A stretch of DNA of 43,237 nt from NCBI GenBank assembly GCA_964504655.1, contig CAZDFD010000033.1:1-43237 (forward strand). Reading direction: 5' to 3'. The DNA is from JANXAZ01 sp964504655. Lineage in GTDB: Bacteria > Pseudomonadota > Alphaproteobacteria > Geminicoccales > Geminicoccaceae. The first letter of the stretch is position 1, and the number at the start of each line of letters is the position of its first letter. Below are positions 31,418 to 39,544 of the stretch, in pieces. The notes below the pieces were generated by a model. That model worked only from the letters and a program-made list of their open reading frames with translations, made no database searches and had not been told where the DNA came from. Position numbers and translations under genes: made by a program.

Positions 31418-32378
31418 CGAACGCCTCCTTGAGCTCGCGCTGCGCCACGACCCGCAGATAGACGAGGCCGAAGGCGGTCATCAGCGCCGCCATGACGACG
31501 CCGATCGCCGAGGAATAGCCGAGCCGGCCGTCGATGAACGCCTTGATGTAGACGTCGGTGGCCATGACGTTGGTGTAGAGGCCGGGCCCGCCGGCCGTGG
31601 TCAGCCACACATAGACGAAGTTGTTGAAGGTCCAGAAGGTCGACAAGAGCGTCATGACGATGATCGCGGGCTTGAGGTGCGGCAGCACCACCCAGCGCAG
31701 CTTCTGGAGATGGCCGGCGCCGTCGACCTCGGCCGCCTCGAGCTGCTCCTGCGGCAGCGACTGCAGGGCCGCGAGGAAGGTCAAGGTGACGAGCGGCAGG
31801 GTGTTCCAGGTGACGATCGTGAGGATCGCCGGCCACACCCAGGCGCGCTCGGCCAGGAACGCGATCGGCTGGTCGATCAGGCCGAGCGCCAGGAGCGCCG
31901 GGTTGATGGCACCCAGTTGCGGGTGCAGGAGCCAGCGCCAGGCGACGATCGCCACGATCGGCGGGGTCGCCCAGGGCACGAGCAGGAGGACCCGCGAGAC
32001 CGTGACCAGCCGGTATTTGGCGACGACCCTGGAATTGAGGAGGAGCGCCAGGCCGAGGCCGAGGACGATCCGCACGCCGACGCCGACCAGGGTGAGCCAG
32101 ACGATCGTGTTGAACAGCACCCGGCGGAAGTCCGGGCTCTGCACGAGTTCGACATAGTTGGCCACACCGACCCACTCGCCGCCGCGCCGGAGCCCGTAGA
32201 GCGAGAGATCGGTGAAGCTGTTCAGGACGTTGTAGAGGACCGGGTAGAGGTAGAACATCACGAGGAAGAAGAACGCCGGCACCAGCATGGTGACGACGAA
32301 CCGGCGCTCGCCGGCGAGGCCGGCACGCCCGCGGGCCGGCCGCCCGGCCGCGCCCATCGCCCCGGCGGTGCTCGCCAC
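31401..32378 (-). CDS. Carbohydrate ABC importer permease, MalF-type
   Basis: 325 aa with six or seven predicted helices. The EAA loop is LEAAEVDGAGHLQKLRWVVLPHLKP. The N-terminal 25 residues are A/G/R-rich and cytoplasmic, possibly an over-long start. It pairs with the MalG-type permease encoded next, overlapping it by 17 bp, and follows the binding-protein gene after 24 bp. Together these three genes make a CUT1-type sugar importer without its ATPase. Confidence 0.93.
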   Translation of the reverse strand: MASTAGAMGAAGRPARGRAGLAGERRFVVTMLVPAFFFLVMFYLYPVLYNVLNSFTDLSLYGLRRGGEWVGVANYVELVQSPDFRRVLFNTIVWLTLVGVGVRIVLGLGLALLLNSRVVAKYRLVTVSRVLLLVPWATPPIVAIVAWRWLLHPQLGAINPALLALGLIDQPIAFLAERAWVWPAILTIVTWNTLPLVTLTFLAALQSLPQEQLEAAEVDGAGHLQKLRWVVLPHLKPAIIVMTLLSTFWTFNNFVYVWLTTAGGPGLYTNVMATDVYIKAFIDGRLGYSSAIGVVMAALMTAFGLVYLRVVAQRELKEAFDGGDR

Positions 32379-32402
32379 GGCCGCCCCCGGCGCCGGCCGG
32401 GC

Positions 32403-33695
32403 TCAGCCCTTGGTGTTCTTGTCGAACTCCTTCTTGATCAGGTCGAACAGCTCCTGGGCGGCCGCCTGGCTGGTCTTCTCGCCGACGAACACCGAGCCGG
32501 CGGCGCGCCCGACCGCGTTCCACATGAACGGGATGGCGACCGGCCCGGTGCCGTAGGGGCCCCAGCTGCGCGCGGTCTTGATCTGCGCGTCGAAGCCGCT
32601 CCGGATCTCCTCGGGCAGGTGCTTGTAGCCCAGGAGCGGCCGCTGCGGCTGGACGTAGTTGGTGTAGTGCCGGGTGAACAGCGGCTCCGGGCTCGTCAGG
32701 AAGCGGACCAGCTTCCAGGCGGCCTCGACCTTCTTGGGGTCGATGTTGGCGTTGAGGCCGATCATCCGCCCGCCGAAGAAGGTCCGCGAGCCGTTGACGT
32801 CGGCCGGATGCGGGGCGGTGGCGAACGGGATCGGCCGGTCCGGGAAGCGCTTCTTGAAGGCGTCCACGATCTGCAGCGCCACCGGGTCGGGCACGCTCAC
32901 CACCGCGGCGTTGCCGGTGACCACCGCCTCGACCAGCTCGGGCGCACCCCACAGGCAGATCGCGAGGTTCGCCTTCGGATTGTCGCCCGCCTTGAGGAAG
33001 TCGTTGTAGTAGTCGAAGCCCTCGGCGATCTGCGCGGGCGTGATGTTCATGAAGAACTTGCCGTCCGGCGCCTTGTCGATCAGCGCCCAGCCCTTCGACC
33101 ACCAGTAGAAGTTGAGCATGAACCAGATGTGCGGGGTGCCGCACGAGCCGGCCGGCACGAACAGTCCGGCCTTGCCGGTCCTGGTGTGGACGTCGCGGCT
33201 GAGCTGGCGCAGCCCGGCCCAGCTCGTGGGCACGGCGTCGTGGCCGGCGGCCTTGACGAGGTCCCTGTTGTAGAGGAGCGCGAAGGTGTCGGTGGTGAAC
33301 GGGATGCCGTAGATCTTGCCGTCCGGGCCGTAGGCGAGCTCGGTCGAGACGAACTGCTCCCAGCCCGCCACGCCGATCCCGGTCTTGGCCACCAGATCGT
33401 CGAGCGGCCGCAGCACGCCCGCGGCACCCAAGGAGCGCGGCCACACGAAGGCGATCTGCGCCACGTCCGGCCCGGCGCCGGTCGCCGCCTCGCGCACGAG
33501 CTGCTCGCGCGCATCCGCCCAGGAGATCCGCTGCAGCTCGACCTTGATCCCCGGGTTGGCCTTCTCGAACTCGTCGAGCGCCGCGCGCATCTGCGGCGCC
33601 TCGGGGTCGTTGAAGCGGAAGGTGACCGTCTGCGCCCAGGCGGTTCCCGCCACGAGGAGACCGGCCAGCACGGCCCCGAGCCAAAGCCTGCGCAT
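32403..33695 (-). CDS. Extracellular solute-binding protein, sugar type
   Basis: 430 aa. A signal peptide (about 1-21, ending GTAWAQ) is followed by the family 1 fold: NDPEAPQMRAALDEFEKANPGIKVELQRISW, PLDDLVAKTG and the middle GIPFTTDTFALLYNRDL. It delivers its ligand to the two permeases encoded downstream. The ATG lies 26 bp from the tandem hairpin array, which therefore occupies its leader. Ligand is not predictable by eye. Confidence 0.93.
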   Translation of the reverse strand: MRRLWLGAVLAGLLVAGTAWAQTVTFRFNDPEAPQMRAALDEFEKANPGIKVELQRISWADAREQLVREAATGAGPDVAQIAFVWPRSLGAAGVLRPLDDLVAKTGIGVAGWEQFVSTELAYGPDGKIYGIPFTTDTFALLYNRDLVKAAGHDAVPTSWAGLRQLSRDVHTRTGKAGLFVPAGSCGTPHIWFMLNFYWWSKGWALIDKAPDGKFFMNITPAQIAEGFDYYNDFLKAGDNPKANLAICLWGAPELVEAVVTGNAAVVSVPDPVALQIVDAFKKRFPDRPIPFATAPHPADVNGSRTFFGGRMIGLNANIDPKKVEAAWKLVRFLTSPEPLFTRHYTNYVQPQRPLLGYKHLPEEIRSGFDAQIKTARSWGPYGTGPVAIPFMWNAVGRAAGSVFVGEKTSQAAAQELFDLIKKEFDKNTKG

Positions 33696-33720
33696 GAAGG
33701 CCTCCCTGTCGGCCCCGGGC

Positions 33721-33830
33721 GGGCCGTTCGGGCCCGCCCCGTTATCGTCGCGCCCGAGGCGGGCCGTTCGGGCCCGCCCCGTTATCGTCGCGCCCGAGGC
33801 GGGCCGTTCGGGCCCGCCCCGTTATCGTCG
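33721..33830 (-). repeat. 40-bp tandem repeat carrying hairpins (2.75 copies)
   Basis: Units 33721-33760, 33761-33800 and the truncated 33801-33830 are identical over their shared length. Each contains an 8-bp hairpin (GGCGGGCC-GTTCG-GGCCCGCC) and, on the minus strand, CGACGATAAC. The array lies between the hydrolase stop and the binding-protein ATG, both on the minus strand. It could stop the upstream transcript, form part of the leader of the binding-protein gene, or repeat a -10-like GATAAC element. Such arrays vary in copy number. Confidence 0.9.
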
Positions 33831-33881
33831 CCATGACGCTAGGGACTATGCCGGCCGCGGTCAATCGCCACACCGCCGCCC

Positions 33882-34676
33882 TCAGCCGCCGGGCAGGACC
33901 AGGACCGTCCGCTGCGGCAACCTCGCCCGCGCGAGCAGGAGCTCGGGCGAGGCCGGCTGCTCGATCCGCCACCCGCGCTCGGCCGCGAGGCGGAGGAAGC
34001 GGGCGAGCGTCGAGGGCCCGAAAAAGTGCATCGGGACGACCACTTGCGGGCGGATCTGCTCGACCACCTCGAGCATCTCCTCCTGGCCGATCGTGTAGGC
34101 ACCGTCGACCGGCACCAGGAGCACGTCGATCTGGCCGAGCTCGGCGAGCTGGTCGTCGGTGAGCCGGTGGTGCAGGTGGCCCAGATGCGCGAGGCAGAGA
34201 TCCAGGACCTCGAACACGAAGATCGAGTTGGAGAGCGCCTGGTCGCCGAAGCGGCCGTGCACCGCGGTCGGCACGTTGCGGACCCGCAGGTCCTCGACCA
34301 CGAGGTCGTGCTCGGCCCAGCCGCCCGCGGGGTTCCAGCCGCGGAGCACGTGCTCGATGCGCGGGTCCGGACGGTTGGTGAAATGAGTGTCGTGGGCGTT
34401 GTTCATGGTGACGACGCGCGGCAGCACGGGCGGGCGGACATAGTCGTTGTGGTCGGTGACCGCGGTCACCCCGTCCGGCGTCTCGACGAGGAAGGTCGAG
34501 TGCCCGAGATAGGTGAGCCGGAGCGCGGCGCCCTCGGGCAGGGCCGCGAGGCCGAGCGCCACCGGGACCAGCCGCGGCGTGGCTTCCGCCACCGGGAAGC
34601 AGCCGCCGGCCATGGCCTGGCCGCCGGCGAGCGCGGCCAGCACGAGCCCCAGGAGTGCCAGAAGCGTGCGGCGCAC
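33882..34676 (-). CDS. UlaG-like metallo-beta-lactamase-fold hydrolase, exported
   Basis: 264 aa from GTG 34676. A signal peptide (about 1-23, GGQAMAGG) suggests a periplasmic protein. The fold is recognised by TYLGHSTFLVETPDG, TDHNDY, NNAHDTHF and a later HLGHLHHRL, with PMHFFGPSTLARF near the end; histidines and aspartates are available for metal binding. The motif is HxTHF rather than the canonical HxHxDH, as in an MBL subfamily. Its substrate is unknown. It is divergent from the MFS gene. Confidence 0.85.
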   Translation of the reverse strand: MRRTLLALLGLVLAALAGGQAMAGGCFPVAEATPRLVPVALGLAALPEGAALRLTYLGHSTFLVETPDGVTAVTDHNDYVRPPVLPRVVTMNNAHDTHFTNRPDPRIEHVLRGWNPAGGWAEHDLVVEDLRVRNVPTAVHGRFGDQALSNSIFVFEVLDLCLAHLGHLHHRLTDDQLAELGQIDVLLVPVDGAYTIGQEEMLEVVEQIRPQVVVPMHFFGPSTLARFLRLAAERGWRIEQPASPELLLARARLPQRTVLVLPGG

Positions 34677-34759
34677 GGGTCTCCTCCGGCTCCGGCCCGC
34701 GGGCGGGCATGCGGCGGCACCGCCTTCCCGCGACGGCGCGCGGCCGATAGAGAGCAGCT

Positions 34760-35974
34760 ATGCTCGGCACCGGCTTCGTCAAGAACGTGGGCGTCCTGGC
34801 CCTGGCCCAGGCGCTGTTCTTCATGGCCAACACGGTCGTGATCAGCACGGCCCCGTTCGTCGGCCTGCAGCTCGCCCCCGCCCCCTGGCTCGCCACCGTG
34901 CCGCTCGGCGTGCAGTTCCTCGGCACCATGGCCGCCACCATGCCGGCCTCGCTGTTGATGCAGCGCGTCGGCCGCCGCCCGGGGCTGATGCTCGGCATGG
35001 GCATCGGCATCGCAGCCGGGCTCCTGGGCGGTCTCGCCATCGCCCGGGCGAGCTTCCTCCTGTTCTGCGCAGCCGGCGTGCTCTACGGCGCCTTCGCGGC
35101 CTTCGCCCAGTATCTGCGCTTCGCCGCGGCGGATGCCGCCGACCGGGTCGGGTCGGCCGACCGGACCGCGGCGCGCGGCCGCGCCATCTCCTGGGTCATG
35201 GCCGGCGGGGTGGTGGCGGCCTTGGCCGGCCCCGAGCTCGCCGACCGGACCCGCGAGGCGCTGCCGCCGCTCCTGTTCGCCGGCAGCTACGTGGCGATCG
35301 CCGGCCTCGCCGCGGCCGCGCTCTTGGCGCTCACACTCCTCGACCTGCCGCGGCCGGCGGCCGGGGCCGCGGGCGACGAGCCGGCCGGCCGCCCGCTCGG
35401 CCGGATCGCCCGCCAGCCGGCGGCGGTCACGGCCTTCCTGGCGGCGCTCGTCGGCTACGTCACGATGAACCTGCTGATGACCGCCACACCCCTGGCGATG
35501 CTCGCCTGCGGCCACGGCTTCCCCGACACCAAGCACGTCATCCAGTGGCACGTGCTCGGCATGTTCGCGCCCTCCTTCGTCACCGGGCGGCTGATCGGCC
35601 GCTTCGGGGTCGAGCGGGTGATCCTGGCCGGCGTCGGCCTCAACCTCCTGTGCGTCGCCGTGGCGCTGACCGGGGTCGAGGTCGAGCGCTTCGCGATCGC
35701 GCTCTTCCTCCTGGGCGTGGGCTGGAACTTCCTGTTCGTCGGCGGCACGACGCTCCTGACCACCTGCCACTCGGCCCCGGAGAAGGCCAAGGTGCAGGGC
35801 CTGAACGACCTCCTCGTGTTCACGAGCGTCGCCGCCTCGGCCTCGCTCTCGGGCTTCGCGCACAGCACGATCGGCTGGCAGGCGATGAACCTGCTCGCGA
35901 TCCCGCCGCTCCTCCTGGTGGCGGCGCTCGTCCTGCCGCGGCTGCGCCCGCCGGTGCCGGCGCCGGCGGCCTGA
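34760..35974 (+). CDS. MFS transporter
   Basis: 404 aa with about twelve hydrophobic segments and the major-facilitator pattern: MQRVGRRPGLMLG after helix 2-3 (the GxxxDRxGRR-type loop, degenerate) and RLIGRFGVERVI between helices 8 and 9. The first segments LALAQALFFMANTVVIST resemble sugar/drug exporters such as the YfcJ or YebQ group. The ligand and direction cannot be inferred. It is divergent from the hydrolase gene and convergent with the amino-acid permease gene (4-bp gap). Confidence 0.9.
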   Translation: MLGTGFVKNVGVLALAQALFFMANTVVISTAPFVGLQLAPAPWLATVPLGVQFLGTMAATMPASLLMQRVGRRPGLMLGMGIGIAAGLLGGLAIARASFLLFCAAGVLYGAFAAFAQYLRFAAADAADRVGSADRTAARGRAISWVMAGGVVAALAGPELADRTREALPPLLFAGSYVAIAGLAAAALLALTLLDLPRPAAGAAGDEPAGRPLGRIARQPAAVTAFLAALVGYVTMNLLMTATPLAMLACGHGFPDTKHVIQWHVLGMFAPSFVTGRLIGRFGVERVILAGVGLNLLCVAVALTGVEVERFAIALFLLGVGWNFLFVGGTTLLTTCHSAPEKAKVQGLNDLLVFTSVAASASLSGFAHSTIGWQAMNLLAIPPLLLVAALVLPRLRPPVPAPAA

Positions 35975-35978
35975 GCGC

Positions 35979-36749
35979 TCAGCCCGGTCGGCCGCGCTCG
36001 GGCAGCGCCAGCCGCCGCTCGAGCCGCCGCACGCCGGCCGACACGAGCAGGATCAACACCAGGTACTCGAGCACGAGCACCGTGTAGATCTCGAGCGGCC
36101 GGTACTCCGCCACCACCAGCTCGTTCGCCCGCCGGGTCAGCTCCTGCATGCCGATCACCGAGACGAGCGAGCTCATCTTGAGCATGTAGACGAACTGGTT
36201 GCCGAGTGCCGGCAGGATCCGGCGGAGCGCCTGCGGCAGGATCACGAGCCGGTACTTGCGCCAGCCGGCGAGCCCGAGCGCCTCGGCGGCCTCGTGCTGG
36301 CCGCGCTCGATCGACTGGATGCCGGCCCGGAAGATCTCGGCCTCGAAGGCCGAATCGGAGAGGGCGAGTGCGATCACCCCGGCCGCCAGCACGCCGACCT
36401 TGAGCCCGGTCACGATCGGCAGGCCGTAATAGACCCACAAGATCATGACCAGCACCGGCACCGCCCGCACCAGCTCGACATAGACCCGGTTGAGGGCCAC
36501 GATCCTCGGCCGGCTGGACAGGCCGGGCAGCGCCACGAGCAGGCCGAGCGTGATCGAGATCACGATGGCGCTGCCCGAGAGCGCCACCGTCCAGACCATC
36601 CCGTCCAGGAGGAAGAGCAGGTTGGAGCGGCCCTGCGCGGTCGTGGGTGCGACCACGTACCAGCCCCAGCCCGAGCCGCACCCCGCGAGCGCCGGGACCG
36701 CCGCCAGGGCCAGGCCGCCCCGCCATCCGAATTCGGCCCGTCCCGCCAT
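35979..36749 (-). CDS. Polar amino acid ABC importer permease
   Basis: 256 aa. HisM/GlnP-type permease: the loop HEAAEALGLAGWRKYRLVILPQALRRILPALGNQFVYMLKMSSLVSVIG is characteristic, and the helix pattern fits five membrane spans. It would import a polar amino acid or its derivative together with the binding protein, whose gene is divergent across a 101-bp gap. The ATPase is not in the window. Confidence 0.93.
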   Translation of the reverse strand: MAGRAEFGWRGGLALAAVPALAGCGSGWGWYVVAPTTAQGRSNLLFLLDGMVWTVALSGSAIVISITLGLLVALPGLSSRPRIVALNRVYVELVRAVPVLVMILWVYYGLPIVTGLKVGVLAAGVIALALSDSAFEAEIFRAGIQSIERGQHEAAEALGLAGWRKYRLVILPQALRRILPALGNQFVYMLKMSSLVSVIGMQELTRRANELVVAEYRPLEIYTVLVLEYLVLILLVSAGVRRLERRLALPERGRPG

Positions 36750-36850
36750 CGCCCCCGCCCGCTTGCCACGCGCCGCGGCCGCATGCCATGGTTCGGGGCG
36801 ACGGGGGAAGCCCGAGCCGGCGCAGGCTCGCCAACACGATCGGAGGAACG

Positions 36851-37633
36851 ATGCGACGCAGGAGCCTGGTCCTGGCGGCGGCGGCGTTCGCGGCGCTCTC
36901 GGGGCTCGCCGAGGCGGCCGAGTCGCGGCTCAAGCGGATCCTCGATTCGGGTGTGCTCCGGGTCGGCACCACCGGCGACTGGAACCCGATGACGATCCGC
37001 GACCCGGCCTCCAACAGCTACAAGGGCTACGACATCGACATGCTGTCGGAGATGGCGGCCGACCTCGGCGTCAAGGTCGAGTTCGTCGCCACCGACTGGA
37101 AGACGATCGTGCAGGGGATCGTCGCCGACAAGTACGACATCACCGGCTCGGCCTCGATGAGCCCGGCGCGGGCCAAGGTGGCGGGCTTCTCCGAGCCCTA
37201 TTTCGAGCTCGCGACCGTGCCCTTGACGCTCAAGAAGAACGCCGGCCGCTTCAAGGACTGGGGCGACATCGACGCCCCCGACGTCGTGGCCGCGGCCACG
37301 CTCGGCACGGTCCAGGAGAGCCAGGTCAAGCAGTTCTTCCCCAAGGCCAAGCACAAGATCGTGGAAGCGCCGGCCCGCGACTTCCAGGAAGTGCTGGCCG
37401 GCCGGGCCGACGTCAACATCACCTCGAACGTCGAGGCGGCGACGCTGGTCGAGCGCTACCCCGAGCTGATGGTGGTGCCGGTCAAGGAGGCGCGGCTGCG
37501 CACCCCGATCGCCATGCTGCTGCCGCAGGACGACCAGGTCTGGATCAATTACGTGAACCACTGGATCCGCCTGAAGCGCGCCCGCGGCTACTTCACCGAG
37601 CTCGCCGAGCGCTGGCGGCTGGCCAACGAGTGA
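36851..37633 (+). CDS. Amino acid-binding periplasmic protein (SBP family 3)
   Basis: 260 aa from ATG 36851 with GGAGGAACG directly before it. Signal peptide about 1-22 (SGLAEAAE). The mature part shows the family 3 pattern: ILDSGVLRVGTTGDWNPMTIRD, GYDIDMLSEMAADLGVKVEFV and the segment DITGSASMSPARAKVAGFSEPYFELATV, with LGTVQESQVKQFFP in the second lobe. It resembles glutamate/cyclohexadienyl-dehydratase-like binding proteins. Some members of this group are periplasmic enzymes, but a transport role with the divergent permease is more likely. Confidence 0.92.
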   Translation: MRRRSLVLAAAAFAALSGLAEAAESRLKRILDSGVLRVGTTGDWNPMTIRDPASNSYKGYDIDMLSEMAADLGVKVEFVATDWKTIVQGIVADKYDITGSASMSPARAKVAGFSEPYFELATVPLTLKKNAGRFKDWGDIDAPDVVAAATLGTVQESQVKQFFPKAKHKIVEAPARDFQEVLAGRADVNITSNVEAATLVERYPELMVVPVKEARLRTPIAMLLPQDDQVWINYVNHWIRLKRARGYFTELAERWRLANE

Positions 37634-37773
37634 GCCGCCGGCCGGGCGCGGCTCCGGCCGCACCCGGCCGCTTCCGTTATCGCTCGCAGTCGCCTAAGGC
37701 ATAGGACCGGCACCCCGGACAGGGGGCGGGCGCGGCGCCGGACGCGGGCCCGCCCGAGGGAGGCGCGCGGGCG

Positions 37774-38658
37774 GTGCAGTTCGACGCGGGTCGCCAGCCG
37801 CTCTTCCTCCTGGGCCTCCTGGCCCCGGCACTCCTGCTCGTGGGCGCGCTCGTCGCCTGGCCGGTGCTGAACGGGGTCCACCTGGCCTTCACCAACGCGA
37901 CCCCGCTCAAGCCCGCCTGGTCCTATGTCGGCCTCGACAACTTCACCTGGCTCGCCTCGGACCCCGAGTTCCGCGCGGTCGTCCTCAACACCGTCCTGAT
38001 CGTCGGCGGCGCCACGCTCGTGGCGACCGCCGCCGGCTACGCGCTCGCCGTCCTGCTCGACAGCGGCCTGCGCTGGTCCGGCCTCTACCGGACGCTGATC
38101 TTCCAGGTCTGGGTGGTCCCCTGGATCGTGATCGCGATCCTGTGGGGCTGGCTGTTCAGCCAGGACTACGGGCTGGTCAACCATCTCCTCCAGGAGACCG
38201 GGCTCGCCGAGCGCAGCATCAAGTGGCTGTTCGATCCCGTCGGCGCGCGGCTCGCGATCCTGAGCGGCTACGCCTGGCGGGCGATCCCCTTCATCATGAT
38301 CATCTGCCTCGCTGGCCTGCAGGGCATCCCCAGAGAGCTCGGCGAGCAGGCGGCGATCGACGGCGCCGGCTTCTGGGCCCGCCAGCGCCACGTGGTGCTG
38401 CCGCTCCTGCGCAACATCCTGCTCGTGGCAGCGCTCCTGCAGGCGGTCCGCTTCCTGCAGGAGATGACGCTCGTCTTCGTCCTGACCCAGGGCGGCCCGG
38501 TCGACGCCACCATGGTGGTCTCGCTCTACACCTACAAGGCGGCGTTCGAGGACTGGGACTTCGGCCTCGCCTCGGCGGTCGGCACGGTCTGGCTCGTGGC
38601 CCTCCTGGCCCTGGCGCTCGTCTATGTCCGCCTCGCACTCCGCCGCGAGCTGGCCTGA
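37774..38658 (+). CDS. Second carbohydrate ABC importer permease, MalF-type
   Basis: 294 aa starting at GTG 37774 with GGAGG upstream. Six predicted helices and an EAA loop, GEQAAIDGAGFWARQRHVVLPLLRN. It opens a three-gene importer unit (permease-permease-binding protein), the reverse of the usual order with the binding protein first. The next permease start at 38624 overlaps its end by 35 bp. No ATPase is adjacent. Confidence 0.94.
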   Translation: MQFDAGRQPLFLLGLLAPALLLVGALVAWPVLNGVHLAFTNATPLKPAWSYVGLDNFTWLASDPEFRAVVLNTVLIVGGATLVATAAGYALAVLLDSGLRWSGLYRTLIFQVWVVPWIVIAILWGWLFSQDYGLVNHLLQETGLAERSIKWLFDPVGARLAILSGYAWRAIPFIMIICLAGLQGIPRELGEQAAIDGAGFWARQRHVVLPLLRNILLVAALLQAVRFLQEMTLVFVLTQGGPVDATMVVSLYTYKAAFEDWDFGLASAVGTVWLVALLALALVYVRLALRRELA

Positions 38659-39517
38659 GGCCGTGGCCCGAAGCGACGCCCGCCACCGCCTGGAGCGCCG
38701 GCTGCTCGACGCCGGCCTGCATCTCGTGGCCCTGGCCTCGATCGCGGCCCTCCTCCTGCCGATCCTCTGGATGGTCTCCACATCCTTGAAGCCGCTCGAG
38801 GAGGTGTTCCGCTACCCGCCGGTCTGGATCCCCGAGCGGCCGACCCTGGCGGGCTACCGGGCGCAGCTCACGGGCCTCCTCGGCGGCTATTTCTGGAACA
38901 GCGTCGTGGTCGGCCTCGGCAGCGCCCTGCTCGCCACGACGGCCGGCGCCCTCGCCGGCTACGCGCTCGCCCGCTTCCGCTTCCGGGGCGCCACGGCGAT
39001 CCTGCTCTTCTTCCTGGCCTCGCTCGCCTTCCCGATCCCGCTCCTGATGATCTCGATGTACCTCCTGTTCGCGCGCCTGGCGCTGCTCGACACCTACCCG
39101 GCGCTGATCCTGGGCCACACCGTGATCACGCTGCCCGTGGCGGTCTGGCTCATGAAGGGCTTCTTCGAACAGCTCCCGCGCGAGGTCGAGGAGGCGGCCT
39201 GGGTGGACGGCGCCTCGCCCGCCTACACGCTCGTCCGGATCGTCCTGCCGATGGCCCGGCCGGCGCTCGCGGCCTCGGCGATCTTCGTCTTCGTGACCTC
39301 CTGGAACGAGCTCCTGTTCGGGCTCACCTTCACCTCGAGCAACGCCATGCGCCCGCTCCCGGCGGGCATCGCCATGTCGTTCCTGACCGAGTTCGAGGGC
39401 GCCTGGTCGCAGATGATGGCGCTCGCGGTGCTGGTGTCGGCGCCGATCCTCCTTCTCTTCCTCCTCTTCCAGCGCACCTTCTTGGCCGGAGTGACCGCGG
39501 GTGCCGTCAAGGGCTGA
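38624..39517 (+). CDS. Second carbohydrate ABC importer permease, MalG-type
   Basis: 297 aa if ATG 38624 is used, overlapping the preceding gene by 35 bp. GTG 38663, 5 bp after that gene's stop, gives 284 aa and is possible. The first real helix begins around LHLVALASIAALLLPILWMV. The EAA loop is VEEAAWVDGASPAYTLVRIVLPMARP, and the end is FLAGVTAGAVKG, the family's typical terminus. It pairs with the MalF-type permease to form the membrane channel. Confidence 0.93.
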   Translation: MSASHSAASWPEAVARSDARHRLERRLLDAGLHLVALASIAALLLPILWMVSTSLKPLEEVFRYPPVWIPERPTLAGYRAQLTGLLGGYFWNSVVVGLGSALLATTAGALAGYALARFRFRGATAILLFFLASLAFPIPLLMISMYLLFARLALLDTYPALILGHTVITLPVAVWLMKGFFEQLPREVEEAAWVDGASPAYTLVRIVLPMARPALAASAIFVFVTSWNELLFGLTFTSSNAMRPLPAGIAMSFLTEFEGAWSQMMALAVLVSAPILLLFLLFQRTFLAGVTAGAVKG

Positions 39518-39544
39518 CGCCCGCACCAGAAAGGGAGGCCTTCG

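Noticed and set aside
33721..33830. CRISPR-like array
   Set aside because: The 40-bp units are immediately adjacent with no unique spacers, and there are fewer than three full copies. It is a simple tandem repeat.
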